Positions 26,281 to 34,759 of a DNA stretch of 42,060 bases are shown here, piece by piece (positions within the stretch are counted from its first letter, which is position 1; each line of letters opens with the position of its first letter). Under the pieces are notes generated by a model. The model was not told the origin of the DNA. It searched no databases and worked only from the letters and a program-made list of their open reading frames with translations. Origin of the DNA: Caldilineaceae bacterium (lineage in GTDB: Bacteria; Chloroflexota; Anaerolineae; Caldilineales; Caldilineaceae); NCBI GenBank assembly GCA_022823185.1, contig JAJDXQ010000008.1:1-42060 (forward strand). Direction: 5' to 3'. The translations under genes were made by a program, and so were the position numbers.

Positions 26281-27285
26281 TCAAATGTCGCGCAGGTCGG
26301 CCACCACGCCATGCGCTTCGGCTTCGTAGAGCTTCCAGATGACGCGCAGGCTTTGCAGGCTGCGGCGGGCGTCGGTGAGCGGGGGGCGGCCGTGCTCGAG
26401 GCAGTCGACGAAGTGGATCAGCTCGTTCTCGAGATGCTTGCCCACGGCGGTTTCGAACAACACCTGCTCGCTGCCTTTCTCCACCTCCAGCGCGCCCTGA
26501 TGGAGCAGCAGTCTCCCCTGGCTGATCTGCCCTTCCAACATGCCCTCGGTGCAGTGGGCGTGGAATGAGTATTTGAGGCGCGTGCCTTTGGCGCCCCATG
26601 TGCCGAAGTGGTAGCCGAGTGCGCCGCTGGCGAATTTGAGCGAGACGTTGGATGTGCCCTCGCCTTCCATCCAGGGCGTGCCGTAGTTGGTGCCGATATG
26701 CGTGCCGGAGACGGGCTGCCCCATCCAGGCGAGCAGGATGTCGATATAGTGGCAGCCGTGGCTGAAGAGTTGGCCGCCGCCGAGCGTCTCTTTGCGGTGC
26801 ATCCAGCTGCCCGGCTCGCCCTGCGTGTGCTGTTCGGTCCAGATCGAAAGCTGGAAGAGGTCGCCGTAGGTTCCGGCCTTGAGCAGGCGCTCCATTTCGA
26901 CGACGATGGGGTGAAAGCGCATGCAGTAGGCGACCATCAGGGTGCGGTCGGCGCGCTCGGCGGTCTCGATCAGGTCCAGGCATTCGGCTTCCGAGTTGGC
27001 CAGCGGCTTTTCCATGAGCAGATGTTTGCCGCGGCGCAGCAGGTCGATGCCGATGGGATGGTGGAGGTGGTGGGGCACAGCGAGGATGGCGGCGTCGATG
27101 TGGTCGAGGACCTGGCGGTAGTCGGCCGCGACGGTTTCGCAGCCCATCAGGTCGGCGGTTGCCTGCGCGCGCGGCAGGTCCGGGTCGACCGCGGCGGTAA
27201 AGAGGGCGCGACCCTGCAGTTTCTCAAAAGCCGCGCGGTGGGATTGACCCATGCCGCCGCAGCCGATCAGGCCGATGCGGATCAT
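26281..27285 (-). CDS. Gfo/Idh/MocA family oxidoreductase
   Basis: The 334-residue protein is the most canonical of the three: GLIGCGGMGQSH at residues 5-16, AAVDPDLPRA for cofactor choice, LLMEKPLANS with catalytic Lys93, and SHGCHYIDILLAW in the C-terminal domain with the conserved Asp and His. It is expected to be a soluble NAD(P)-dependent sugar or polyol dehydrogenase. It follows importer C after a 421-base gap with no recognised gene, so it may be transcribed from the importer promoter or from its own. Confidence 0.9.
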   Translation of the reverse strand: MIRIGLIGCGGMGQSHRAAFEKLQGRALFTAAVDPDLPRAQATADLMGCETVAADYRQVLDHIDAAILAVPHHLHHPIGIDLLRRGKHLLMEKPLANSEAECLDLIETAERADRTLMVAYCMRFHPIVVEMERLLKAGTYGDLFQLSIWTEQHTQGEPGSWMHRKETLGGGQLFSHGCHYIDILLAWMGQPVSGTHIGTNYGTPWMEGEGTSNVSLKFASGALGYHFGTWGAKGTRLKYSFHAHCTEGMLEGQISQGRLLLHQGALEVEKGSEQVLFETAVGKHLENELIHFVDCLEHGRPPLTDARRSLQSLRVIWKLYEAEAHGVVADLRDI

Positions 27286-27706
27286 AACGGCAGTTTTTGG
27301 TGGTTAGTTTTCAGTTTGTAGTTTTTCGTAGCTGCCGCGTGCGAGCAACGATGCGAACCCTTCAATGCGCTCTTGATACCGGCCATCATTATACCCATCG
27401 CTATGCGCTTCCGGTAAGGAACAAACCTTCGCGGCACTTTTGCGCTCTTGAACCGAGTCAGGCATTCAAACACTCGAACGCCTGGGAAATCCCGTAGAGA
27501 ATCGCCGAGAGACCAGCCCAATCCGTTCCTTGCAGCGTTTGGGATTATGTCCGGAACCGCCTTGGTATCCGTTGCGAAGTTTCTTCTACGGTATTGGAGG
27601 TCCAGATTCTTGCGTAGAGTAAAGAGGACCGTTCGTCAGAGGAAGTCTGCTCTTTCGCTTCACAACTGACGGTGGTGAACAGAAGCTGCGATTCAGACCG
27701 AAATCT
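27286..27706. other. Intergenic region between oxidoreductase cluster and importer C
   Basis: I see no supported gene in these 421 bases. Short open frames on both strands have no protein-like pattern. The oxidoreductase cluster promoter could be here, but no convincing pair of boxes was found. Confidence 0.5.
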
Positions 27707-28627
27707 CTACCCCTTGATTCCGGTGCGCGCGATGCCCTGGATGAAATGCTCCTGGCCGATGAAGAACATGACGATGATGGGCAGAATACTGATGACGGCG
27801 CCGGCCTGGATCAGTTCCCAGCGGCCGCCGGCCTGGTTGGTCAGCAGCGTCAGCCCAAGGGTGATGGTCATGGTCTCGACTTTGGTGAGGAAGATCAGCG
27901 GCCCCATGAGGTTGTTCCAGGAGCCGAGAAAGGTGAAGATGCCGAGCGTGGCGAGGGCGGGCTTGGAGAGGGGCAGGAAGATTCGGTAGTAGATCTGGAT
28001 GAAGTTGCAGCCGTCAATGCGCGCCGCCTCCACCAACTCTTGCGGAATCGTCAGATAGAACTGGCGCATCAGGAAGATGCCGAACGCGGTGCCGAAGAAG
28101 AACGGCACGGTGAGGGGGAGGTGCGTGCCCAGCCAGCCGATGTCGCGATAGAGCTTGAAGAGGGGAATGAGCGTCACGTGGAAGGGGATCATCATCGTGG
28201 CAAGGATGATAGCGAAGATGACATTGCGGCCGGGGAAACGCATACGAGCGAAGGCAAAGGCCGCCATTGAGCAACTCAAGAGGGAACCGACTGTGGCAAA
28301 TACGGCAATTCTGATGCTGTTGAAGAGGAAGAGGTCAAAAGGCAGCACGTCGAAGAGTTTTGGGTAGTTCCCCCATTGCAGCGGAACGGAAATCCACTTC
28401 GGAGGCAGCAGCAGCACCTCGCCCGGCTCCTTGAGCGAAGTGGAGATCATCCAAAGCAGAGGCAGGAGCATGGTGAGGCCAACGATGGCAAGCACGGAAT
28501 AGAGCAGGACGCGTCCCGTGATGTGAAGGACTCTGTAGGAGGCCAAGCCTTCGGATGTGTCAGTGGAAACGCCCGACATCTCTGTCGTACGGGCCTCGCC
28601 GATGGGGGGTGCGTCTTGTGCGCTCAT
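27707..28627 (-). CDS. ABC sugar transporter permease, MalG-type (importer C)
   Basis: The 306-residue second channel subunit of importer C has a polar leader of about 35 residues, then membrane segment 1 (VLLYSVLAIVGLTMLLPLLW) followed by MISTSLKEPGE, the EAA loop VEAARIDGCNFIQIYY...LPLSKPALA, and the family end GIARTGIKG. The ATG at 28627 begins 12 bases after the MalF-type stop, and its GAGGT site overlaps that stop codon, so the two genes are translationally close-linked. Confidence 0.92.
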   Translation of the reverse strand: MSAQDAPPIGEARTTEMSGVSTDTSEGLASYRVLHITGRVLLYSVLAIVGLTMLLPLLWMISTSLKEPGEVLLLPPKWISVPLQWGNYPKLFDVLPFDLFLFNSIRIAVFATVGSLLSCSMAAFAFARMRFPGRNVIFAIILATMMIPFHVTLIPLFKLYRDIGWLGTHLPLTVPFFFGTAFGIFLMRQFYLTIPQELVEAARIDGCNFIQIYYRIFLPLSKPALATLGIFTFLGSWNNLMGPLIFLTKVETMTITLGLTLLTNQAGGRWELIQAGAVISILPIIVMFFIGQEHFIQGIARTGIKG

Positions 28628-28639
28628 GGGAGTTCTACC

Positions 28640-29569
28640 TCAGAGTTCGTAATGGACCCAGCGTTTCTGGAACCAGAACTGGAACAGCGTCAGACTGACG
28701 ATGATAACGAAGAGCACATAGGCCAGCGCGGAGGCGTACCCCATGTGGAAGTTTTCGAAGCCCTGCTGAAAAAGATAGTAGACGATCGTCTTGGTGGCGT
28801 TGACCGGCCCGCCTCTGGTCATCACATAGGCCTGGGCGAAGACCTGGAAGGAGTTGATCACCGACAGGGTGAGGACGAAGAAGGTGACGGGAGAGAGCAG
28901 CGGGATGGTGATATTGATGAATTTGTGCCAGGAGTTTGCGCCGTCGACGGTGGCGGCCTCGTAGTAGTCCTGGGGAATGCCCTGCAGGCCGGCGATAAAG
29001 ATGACGATGTTGTAGCCGAGGCCGTGCCAGATGCTCATGATGATGATGGCCGGCATCGCCCAGGTGACGCTGCTCAACCAGCGCACGCCGCGGAAACCCA
29101 GGGCGCGCAACAGTTCATTGACGAGGCCGAAGTCTGACTGGTAGAGCCAGAGCCAGAGCACTGAGATGGCGACCACGGAGGAGACAACGGGCAGGAAGTA
29201 GATGGTGCGAAAAACGGCTACGAAGCGAATCTTCTGATTGAGCGCGATCGCCAGCAGCAACGCCAAGACGGTACCTGTAGGGACAGTTCCCAACACGTAG
29301 AAGCCGGTGTTCTTGATCGTAATCCAGAAGAGCGGGTCCTCGGTGAGGAGTTCGATATAGTTGTCGAAGCCCTGCCACTTGGGCGTGCTCAGGAGATTCC
29401 AACGGGTGAAGCTGTAATAGAGCGAGGCCAGCACCGGGCTGGCGGTAAAGACGATCAGCCCTATGATCGTAGGCAGGATGAGGATGTAGGCTTCGATCGC
29501 TTCCCGGCCCCGGTTGCTCCCCAGAAAATCACGAAACCTGCCGCGTGCGGGCGTCGTAACGGCGCTCAT
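28640..29569 (-). CDS. ABC sugar transporter permease, MalF-type (importer C)
   Basis: The 309-residue first channel subunit of importer C has membrane segment 1 at about residues 28-50 (YILILPTIIGLIVFTASPVL), the SLYYSFTRWNLL motif typical of MalF-type permeases, and the EAA loop YEAATVDGANSWHKFI...IPLLSPV. A GGAG lies 9 bases before the ATG at 29569. The 87-base gap before it carries a 17-base perfect inverted repeat whose inner edge lies 20 bases from the start codon. Confidence 0.92.
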   Translation of the reverse strand: MSAVTTPARGRFRDFLGSNRGREAIEAYILILPTIIGLIVFTASPVLASLYYSFTRWNLLSTPKWQGFDNYIELLTEDPLFWITIKNTGFYVLGTVPTGTVLALLLAIALNQKIRFVAVFRTIYFLPVVSSVVAISVLWLWLYQSDFGLVNELLRALGFRGVRWLSSVTWAMPAIIIMSIWHGLGYNIVIFIAGLQGIPQDYYEAATVDGANSWHKFINITIPLLSPVTFFVLTLSVINSFQVFAQAYVMTRGGPVNATKTIVYYLFQQGFENFHMGYASALAYVLFVIIVSLTLFQFWFQKRWVHYEL

Positions 29570-29588
29570 AACAGTTTCTCCAAACTGC

Positions 29589-29634
29589 GAGAAGAGAGAA
29601 AAGAGGAGTCGGCCTTGCTCTTTTCTCTCTTCTC
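29589..29634 (-). promoter_or_regulatory. Long purine/pyrimidine hairpin between binding-protein and permease genes (importer C)
   Basis: Perfect 17-base arms (29589-29605 and 29618-29634; core GAGAAGAGAG...CTCTCTTCTC) flank a 12-base loop. One arm is almost pure purine and the other pure pyrimidine. In the message the pyrimidine arm is proximal to the permease gene and is followed by GCAGTTTGGAG, so the ribosome-binding site itself stays free. Likely role: 3'-end protection or partial termination after the binding-protein message. Confidence 0.72.
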
Positions 29635-29656
29635 TTCATTCACTACCCAATATTCG

Positions 29657-31045
29657 CTATCCGAGCAGTTCTTCGCGGGAGCGCTCGAGGACGGCGTTGA
29701 CACGCGACTCGAGCGCGTCGGTCGCCTCTTCCACCGTCTTGACCTGCAACATGGCCGCCTCTTGTTCCTCTTTGGCGATGTTGGCGATCTCACCTTCGGC
29801 CGGGCCGTTGAAGACGGGCGTGGCGTCTTTCAGCAGCTGGTTGAGGATCCACAACTGGGTCGGCGGATCGGTGCGATCCTGTACGTAGATCAGGTTCTCG
29901 GCGGTAGGAATATGGGCGGGGAAGGGGAAGATCGTCTCGGCGTACATGACCGCGCCATCCCCCATCGTCAGCCACTTGATGTATTCCCACGACTCATCCT
30001 GGTGCGGGGCGGAACTGGTGATCGAGATACCGTTCTGGTAGGCATCGATCGTGTTCTTCCCTGTAACCGGATGCGAGGGTGGCGTGAAGACGTCCCACTC
30101 GAACTCCTCAATCTCGGAGAAGGAGGGGATCATCCAGTCACCCATGACAGCGAAAGCGACGCGACCTGTCTCGAAGGGGTTGAACTGCAGGTTGGCTTCG
30201 GGCGGCATTGCGATCTTATGTTCGTTGACAAGGTCGGTCATCCACTGGAAGGCCTCCATCGGCGCGTCATCTTTGATGAGACAGGCGTTGTAGTCTTCGT
30301 CATAGAAGGCGCCGCCGGCCTGGAAGATCCAAAAGTTCATACGCGCATTGCCGTCGACCGGTGTGTCCAGGCCGTAGGACTCGGCCGAGCCGTCGTCATT
30401 GATGACGGTGAACTCTTTGCCGGCCTCGAGGATCGTATCCCAGGTCCAGCTCTCGTCCGGGTCGGGGATGCCCTTTTCGGCGAACCAGTTCTTGTTCCAG
30501 AACCACATGGTGCCGGAATGCCAGACGGTGGGGAAGGCGTGGAGGTCACCGGTGCCGGTTCGAATCTGGCCGGACTGCCAGCGGCCTTGCGTGATCGCGC
30601 CCTCGTAAAAGTCGTTGAGGTCGATGCCATCGCGCTCGATGAAGGGATCGAGCGGGATCGTCACCCCGTTGTGCGCAAACCGCACGTGATAGTAGGGGGA
30701 GTGATGCATGATGTCGGGGGACTCTCCGGCAGCGGTGGAGGCCAGCATCTTCTGCCAGTAGTTGGCCCAGGAGGTGATGTCCTCCTGCAGTGTGATGTTT
30801 GGATAGGCTTCCTGGAAGGCATCCTGGAGGACACCCTGCTTCTCTACCTGGAAGCCCCAGTAGGCGAGCCGCAGTTCGACGGTCTCCATGCCGGCGTCGC
30901 CGCCGGAGTCCATTGCCTCGCCTTCGGCGGCGGGCGCGGGCCCGCCGCAGGCCGCTGTCGCCATGACCCCGGCGGTTGCCGCGGCGGCGGCTTGCAGGAA
31001 TGAGCGTCGCGACAGCCGCTTGTTGACCAATGCGTTGTTCTCCAT
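29657..31045 (-). CDS. ABC sugar transporter, solute-binding lipoprotein with Tat-type signal (importer C)
   Basis: This 462-residue family-1 binding protein starts with a Tat-type signal (LSRRSFLQAAA, residues 11-21) and a cysteine at position 33 (ATAAC) suited to lipid attachment, then a low-complexity Ala/Pro/Gly/Glu linker. The mature domain opens VELRLAYWGF and includes the typical WFAEKGIPDPDESWTWD and GRVAFAVMGDWM patterns. AAGGAG lies 8 bases before the ATG. It heads the operon importer C plus three Gfo/Idh/MocA genes and diverges from the propeller glycosidase gene across 292 bases, so both units may serve the same sugar. Confidence 0.93.
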   Translation of the reverse strand: MENNALVNKRLSRRSFLQAAAAATAGVMATAACGGPAPAAEGEAMDSGGDAGMETVELRLAYWGFQVEKQGVLQDAFQEAYPNITLQEDITSWANYWQKMLASTAAGESPDIMHHSPYYHVRFAHNGVTIPLDPFIERDGIDLNDFYEGAITQGRWQSGQIRTGTGDLHAFPTVWHSGTMWFWNKNWFAEKGIPDPDESWTWDTILEAGKEFTVINDDGSAESYGLDTPVDGNARMNFWIFQAGGAFYDEDYNACLIKDDAPMEAFQWMTDLVNEHKIAMPPEANLQFNPFETGRVAFAVMGDWMIPSFSEIEEFEWDVFTPPSHPVTGKNTIDAYQNGISITSSAPHQDESWEYIKWLTMGDGAVMYAETIFPFPAHIPTAENLIYVQDRTDPPTQLWILNQLLKDATPVFNGPAEGEIANIAKEEQEAAMLQVKTVEEATDALESRVNAVLERSREELLG

Positions 31046-31104
31046 CGTCTGTTTCTCCTTGGATCGATTGGACTGGATTGGATGTATGTGTCGGGGCAGG
31101 CAAA

Positions 31105-31123
31105 ACTATTAGTGGGAAATAGT
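31105..31123. promoter_or_regulatory. Small inverted repeat in divergent promoter region
   Basis: ACTATT (31105-31110) and AATAGT (31118-31123) form a 7-base-spaced palindrome in the 292-base region shared by importer C and the propeller glycosidase gene. The surrounding bases are AT-rich, as expected of promoter and operator DNA. Short and only suggestive; the rest of this gap shows nothing I can name. Confidence 0.3.
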
Positions 31124-31337
31124 AACATAATATGGGTAGATATCAAATGGGCGCAAACAGCCGGGGGCGCCCTGGAATGGGGCCAATTACACGGCCTGAA
31201 TTGTGCGCATGGTGGGACATTTGACGGGCCGCGAACAGGAATGGCTGTGCGGACGCGCTTGCCTGCGCTATCATGAAGCCGCACTACTGGCGGCGGTTCC
31301 GGACCGGCCAACGCAGCTTCCAATGTGAGAAAAGGGC

Positions 31338-32816
31338 ATGATTTTCAAACCGGAGATCGCGGCGCGGCTTTGGGATACCTGGCTGTACTATCACGATGGC
31401 ACACACTACCTCTTTTATCTCCACCGGATGCACGCGGACGGCGGCTATGACGGCATGAGTGTCGCCACTTCGGATGACGGTGTCCACTTTGCCGACCGGG
31501 GGCCGATCATCCACAAGGCCGAGGACGCCAACTGGCTGGGCACCGGCATGGTGTGGCGCGCCGGCAAACAGTTTATGCTCAACTTTTCGGAGGAGCGCAA
31601 CGGGGTGCAGGAGATCTTCTTCGCCGAATCGGACGATCTGCTGCAGTGGCGGCGGCTGCCCGACGAGGAGTATGTGTGCCGGTCGGACGCGCGCTGGTAT
31701 GCAGAGGAGCCGATGTTCACGAGCCAGCGCTGGGACTGCATCTGGGTTCTGCCGCGGGAGGAGGGGCCGGGCTATGTTGGCTTTCTCACTGCGGTGGCCA
31801 AGGATGGGCCGCCGGGGCTGTGCGGCACGGCCGGTTGTGTTGTGTCCGAGGACGGCCGCCATTTTCGGGCGGCGCCGCCGGTGATCGAGACCGGCCTGTG
31901 GGGCGAACGGATTGAGGTCGGCGCGGTGGAGAAGATCGGCGACCGCTACTACATGCTTCTGGGGGTCGGCAAGTCGCATGCGCTGGGGTCGCGGCATCTG
32001 TCGGAACTGCTGGCGGGCGAGTGCGGGATGTACGTTCTGTCGTCCAGGTCGCAGATGGGGCCGTACCGGCTCGACCCCGGCCAGCGGCTCCTGATGGGCA
32101 ACAGCCCCAAGCGGTTGAACTATTTTGCGCGCTTCTATCGCTGCGGCGAGCAGTTGCTGCTCAACCACCACACTGTGCCGCGCCAGAAGGGCGGCGAATC
32201 CTGTTTCTCGCCGCTCAAAACGGTCCACCGTGACGCAGAGGGCATTCTGAGCCTGCGCTGGTGGCCGGGCAACGAAGCGCTGAAGGGGCGTCCGCTGCCA
32301 GTTGGGCTGGAGGGATGCGAGTTCTATGGCCTGCGGTCCAACGAATGTCCGGTCGAAGGCGGGCGCCTGCAGCTGGCTGCCGCGGCCGGCGGGCTGGCGA
32401 TCCTTCCGATACAATTCGACCTGGCGCGCGGGGTCATCCTGGAAGCGGAGTTGACCTTTCAGGAGTTGAGCGGTCCTCTCGGCGGCGTAGGCCTCTTCAT
32501 CGAAGGCGACCCGGTCGGCGCCGGCACGTTGTTGGTGGCGCAGAGCGATGAACGTCTGACGACAGGCCCTTATACCTCGCCGACCGGAGACGGCTACGCC
32601 TTCCAGCCGGAGGACGCGAAGCCGCTCCCCTTCAAGCCGGGGCAGACGATGCGCTGGCGGCTGCTGTTGCGCAACGAGTTCACGGAGCTCTACGTTGACG
32701 ACGAGCTGATCCAGGGCTACACACTGCCCCATGCCCCGAGCGGCCGGCTGGGCTTTGTCATCGAGGCCGGCACGGGGGCTGCGGCGAAGGTACGCGGCTG
32801 GGGAATGTCTCTCTAG
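31338..32816 (+). CDS. Five-bladed beta-propeller glycoside hydrolase-like protein (GH43/GH32/GH68-type)
   Basis: The 492-residue protein has the repeating beta-propeller pattern of GH43, GH32 and related clans. Repeated units such as YHDGTHYLFYLH, SDDGVHFADRG and ESDDLLQWRRL mark successive blades. Asp13 in LWDTW is a candidate catalytic base, and Glu193 in ERIEVGAVEKIGDRYYML is a candidate acid. A C-terminal beta-sandwich of about 170 residues begins near residue 330, as in GH32 enzymes. No signal peptide is present, so it is probably cytosolic. Family assignment within the propeller clans is uncertain and the substrate unknown. It diverges from importer C and may process its cargo. Confidence 0.7.
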   Translation: MIFKPEIAARLWDTWLYYHDGTHYLFYLHRMHADGGYDGMSVATSDDGVHFADRGPIIHKAEDANWLGTGMVWRAGKQFMLNFSEERNGVQEIFFAESDDLLQWRRLPDEEYVCRSDARWYAEEPMFTSQRWDCIWVLPREEGPGYVGFLTAVAKDGPPGLCGTAGCVVSEDGRHFRAAPPVIETGLWGERIEVGAVEKIGDRYYMLLGVGKSHALGSRHLSELLAGECGMYVLSSRSQMGPYRLDPGQRLLMGNSPKRLNYFARFYRCGEQLLLNHHTVPRQKGGESCFSPLKTVHRDAEGILSLRWWPGNEALKGRPLPVGLEGCEFYGLRSNECPVEGGRLQLAAAAGGLAILPIQFDLARGVILEAELTFQELSGPLGGVGLFIEGDPVGAGTLLVAQSDERLTTGPYTSPTGDGYAFQPEDAKPLPFKPGQTMRWRLLLRNEFTELYVDDELIQGYTLPHAPSGRLGFVIEAGTGAAAKVRGWGMSL

Positions 32817-32839
32817 GCGATTGCTCCGGTCATTTTGTC

Positions 32840-32848
32840 TGGTATGAT
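32840..32848 (+). promoter_or_regulatory. Candidate extended -10 promoter for the lipoprotein gene
   Basis: TGGTATGAT contains the TGn extension and a TATGAT -10 box (32843-32848). A weak TTGCTC lies 16 bases upstream. The leader to the ATG at 32966 would be about 110 bases, without a recognised riboswitch. Confidence 0.35.
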
Positions 32849-32965
32849 CGACAGTGCAAGCCGACCGCAGGCGACCGGGCGTCTTTTAACTGACATCACC
32901 GAAGCGGCATCAGTCCTGAATGATGGTGAGGTGAAGAGTTTGCCCCAGCCGGATACAAGGAGAGA

Positions 32966-33634
32966 ATGATGTTCAAAGTGCTGCTGGTTGCCGCGTGTGT
33001 GGTCCTGTTGAACGGTTGCCCGTTTCTACCACCGTCGCCCTACCATCGGTCGATTCACGGCGACTATCCGCCGGGTTACATCGCCATATCGCCAGGGCAG
33101 AGTGTGGAAGGGTCGGTCACAATGAATCTGCGTGGCTCAGCCGACATTATTGGCGTAAGTTCTGAATTGAACGGCGAAGTCCTGACTGCGAACTTTCACC
33201 TTCGAGAACTTCCCGAAGAGGCGCAATATAGTCACGAGCCAGGACATTTCAGACTTGAGACGAATCATTGGATAGTTCTCGTCAGCATTGAGGGAGATCC
33301 TCTGACTCCGATGAGTCATCTCGACTATATGTTTCAAGCCACCTACTACGATCCTCAAAAACCAGAGATGGTCGTTATCAGGCCGGCTGAGCCGATGGTT
33401 ACAGGAGGTTTGTATAAATGCGATCGCGCCATAAGAGTACATGATGGAATCGAATACGAATACACTTCGCATAAGTTTTTATCAAGCGATGTCGACGTGA
33501 CGTTTTCGCATAAAGACGGCACACTGACTCTTGCAGCGCAGATTCCTGGCATCACGGACAAGTCCACCATTGCATTTGTATCACACGGAATGGGTAGCGG
33601 TAGTCCAGATTATCTTCCGCGCGACGCGGACTAG
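32966..33634 (+). CDS. Small lipoprotein of unknown function
   Basis: I do not recognise this 222-residue protein. It begins with a classic lipoprotein signal (a hydrophobic core and the lipobox LLNGC, Cys18), so it should be anchored at the outer face of the membrane. The mature part looks beta-rich with aromatic residues and a segment YKCDRAIRVHDGIEYEY. AAGGAG precedes the tandem ATG codons at 32966 and 32969. Its GC content is lower than that of the flanking sugar genes, which suggests it was acquired separately. No partner gene is evident. Confidence 0.75.
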   Translation: MMFKVLLVAACVVLLNGCPFLPPSPYHRSIHGDYPPGYIAISPGQSVEGSVTMNLRGSADIIGVSSELNGEVLTANFHLRELPEEAQYSHEPGHFRLETNHWIVLVSIEGDPLTPMSHLDYMFQATYYDPQKPEMVVIRPAEPMVTGGLYKCDRAIRVHDGIEYEYTSHKFLSSDVDVTFSHKDGTLTLAAQIPGITDKSTIAFVSHGMGSGSPDYLPRDAD

Positions 33635-34059
33635 ATGGGAGAAGTGGTTCACCCTTTTTCAGGGCAACCTCGTAGTCAGAATGTGCCGACGCTCTTTCGC
33701 TGACTCTTCTCTATCAATCTTCTAGTTCCCGAAGCAGTCTTTTTCGCTACCACACCTGCCCGGAAGTCTCTCAACCGCAGCCGTTCGCGCGCGGACGGGT
33801 ATGCGGTTTATTGAGAGAGCGTTAGCCTTTGATTCTTGTCCGGGAGATGCCGCGCACAAAGTAGCGCTGCAAGAAAAAGAAGAAGACGCCCAGGGTGAAC
33901 AGCGCCGGGTTCAAAGGGAGCAGGGCTTGGTCCGGCTTGGCATGGGTAGTATTAGGATTGCTCGCGGTGCGTTACGGGGCAGGTCCATGAGTTGCCGGGC
34001 GCGGCGGGCGGAAACGGAGGACATAACATGGAGGTTACAGTGGGGAGACGAGGAACGAT
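33635..34059. other. Intergenic region containing a permease relic
   Basis: Apart from the permease stump annotated at 33822-33914 on the minus strand, I see no gene or clear signal here. Plus-strand open frames in this stretch read through the relic in the wrong frame and are not protein-like. Confidence 0.5.
33822..33914 (-). pseudogene. C-terminal stump of a MalG-type sugar ABC permease
   Basis: Read on the minus strand, the last 30 or so codons before a TAA at 33822-33824 give ...LGVFFFFLQRYFVRGISR followed by TRIKG. This is the signature end of a MalG-type permease; the intact importer D permease ends LLQRYFVRGISLTGIKG. No permease sequence precedes it: upstream bases soon lose the pattern and run into the exonuclease gene region. 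It is therefore the remains of a fifth importer, cut away by a deletion or insertion. Confidence 0.75.
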
Positions 34060-34638
34060 ATGAAGGGCGTTGGAGCGTTTCTGGACACGGAGACAACAGG
34101 ACTGACGAACAACGATGAGGTAATCGAGTTTGCCATCGCCCTGTTTCGTTACGACGTATCGCGTCGAAAATTACGCGTGATTGACCGTTATCGCGGCTTG
34201 CGGGAGCCGTCATGCGCTATCGCCCCTGGCGCGGAGGCGGTGCACGGAATCTCGTTCGACCAGGTGCGGGGCAAACGGCTGAAAGACCGGGCGGTGCGGC
34301 GGATCTTGAGCAAGGCGGACTTTCTGGTCGCGCACAACGCCGCTTTCGATCGCCGGTTCGTGACGAAGCTGTACCCGCAAACCGAGGCGATGCGCTGGCA
34401 CTGTTCCATGAACGGGATCGGTTGGAGGAAGAAGGGGTTTACCTCAAAAGGATTGCAGCAGTTATTGGCGGCGCACGGCATCAAGGTGAAACGGGGGCAC
34501 AGGGCGCTGGAGGACGTGATGGGCGCGCTGCATCTCCTTGCGCAAACGGATGCACAAACCAAACAGCTCTATCTGGCGGAACTGCTGGATGTCGAACCGG
34601 ACGAGGTGGAGCGGAAGAAGCAAGGCAAATTAGGCTAA
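34060..34638 (+). CDS. DnaQ-like 3'-5' exonuclease (DEDDh family)
   Basis: This 192-residue protein has all five DEDDh catalytic residues: Asp9 and Glu11 (FLDTETTGL), Asp97 (AHNAAFDRRF), His147 and Asp152 (GHRALEDVMG). It resembles stand-alone exonucleases related to the DNA polymerase III epsilon subunit, though it lacks extra domains for polymerase binding. It may trim DNA or RNA 3' ends in repair or degradation. It sits alone between the permease relic and the converging importer D operon, so its context gives no further hint; its arrival could have removed the rest of the relic operon. Confidence 0.9.
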   Translation: MKGVGAFLDTETTGLTNNDEVIEFAIALFRYDVSRRKLRVIDRYRGLREPSCAIAPGAEAVHGISFDQVRGKRLKDRAVRRILSKADFLVAHNAAFDRRFVTKLYPQTEAMRWHCSMNGIGWRKKGFTSKGLQQLLAAHGIKVKRGHRALEDVMGALHLLAQTDAQTKQLYLAELLDVEPDEVERKKQGKLG

Positions 34639-34759
34639 CGCGCTGAAAGCTGTCAGGGGCTTGGTGATAGCCATAATTCTGTTTTCAATTTATGGTTTTT
34701 TCCGACATCGGTTGATAAAAGAGGGCGCGGCGGAAACCATTGCAGTCGCCTGCTCCGCG

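Noticed and set aside
29615..31003. 462-codon plus-strand open frame over the importer C binding-protein gene
   Set aside because: It mirrors the real gene, has a low-complexity Asp/Glu/Gly/Val-rich composition typical of an antisense frame, and has no domain.
31284..32732. 482-codon minus-strand frame over the propeller glycosidase
   Set aside because: Antisense shadow: it has no start signal and a His/Arg/Gln-rich composition.
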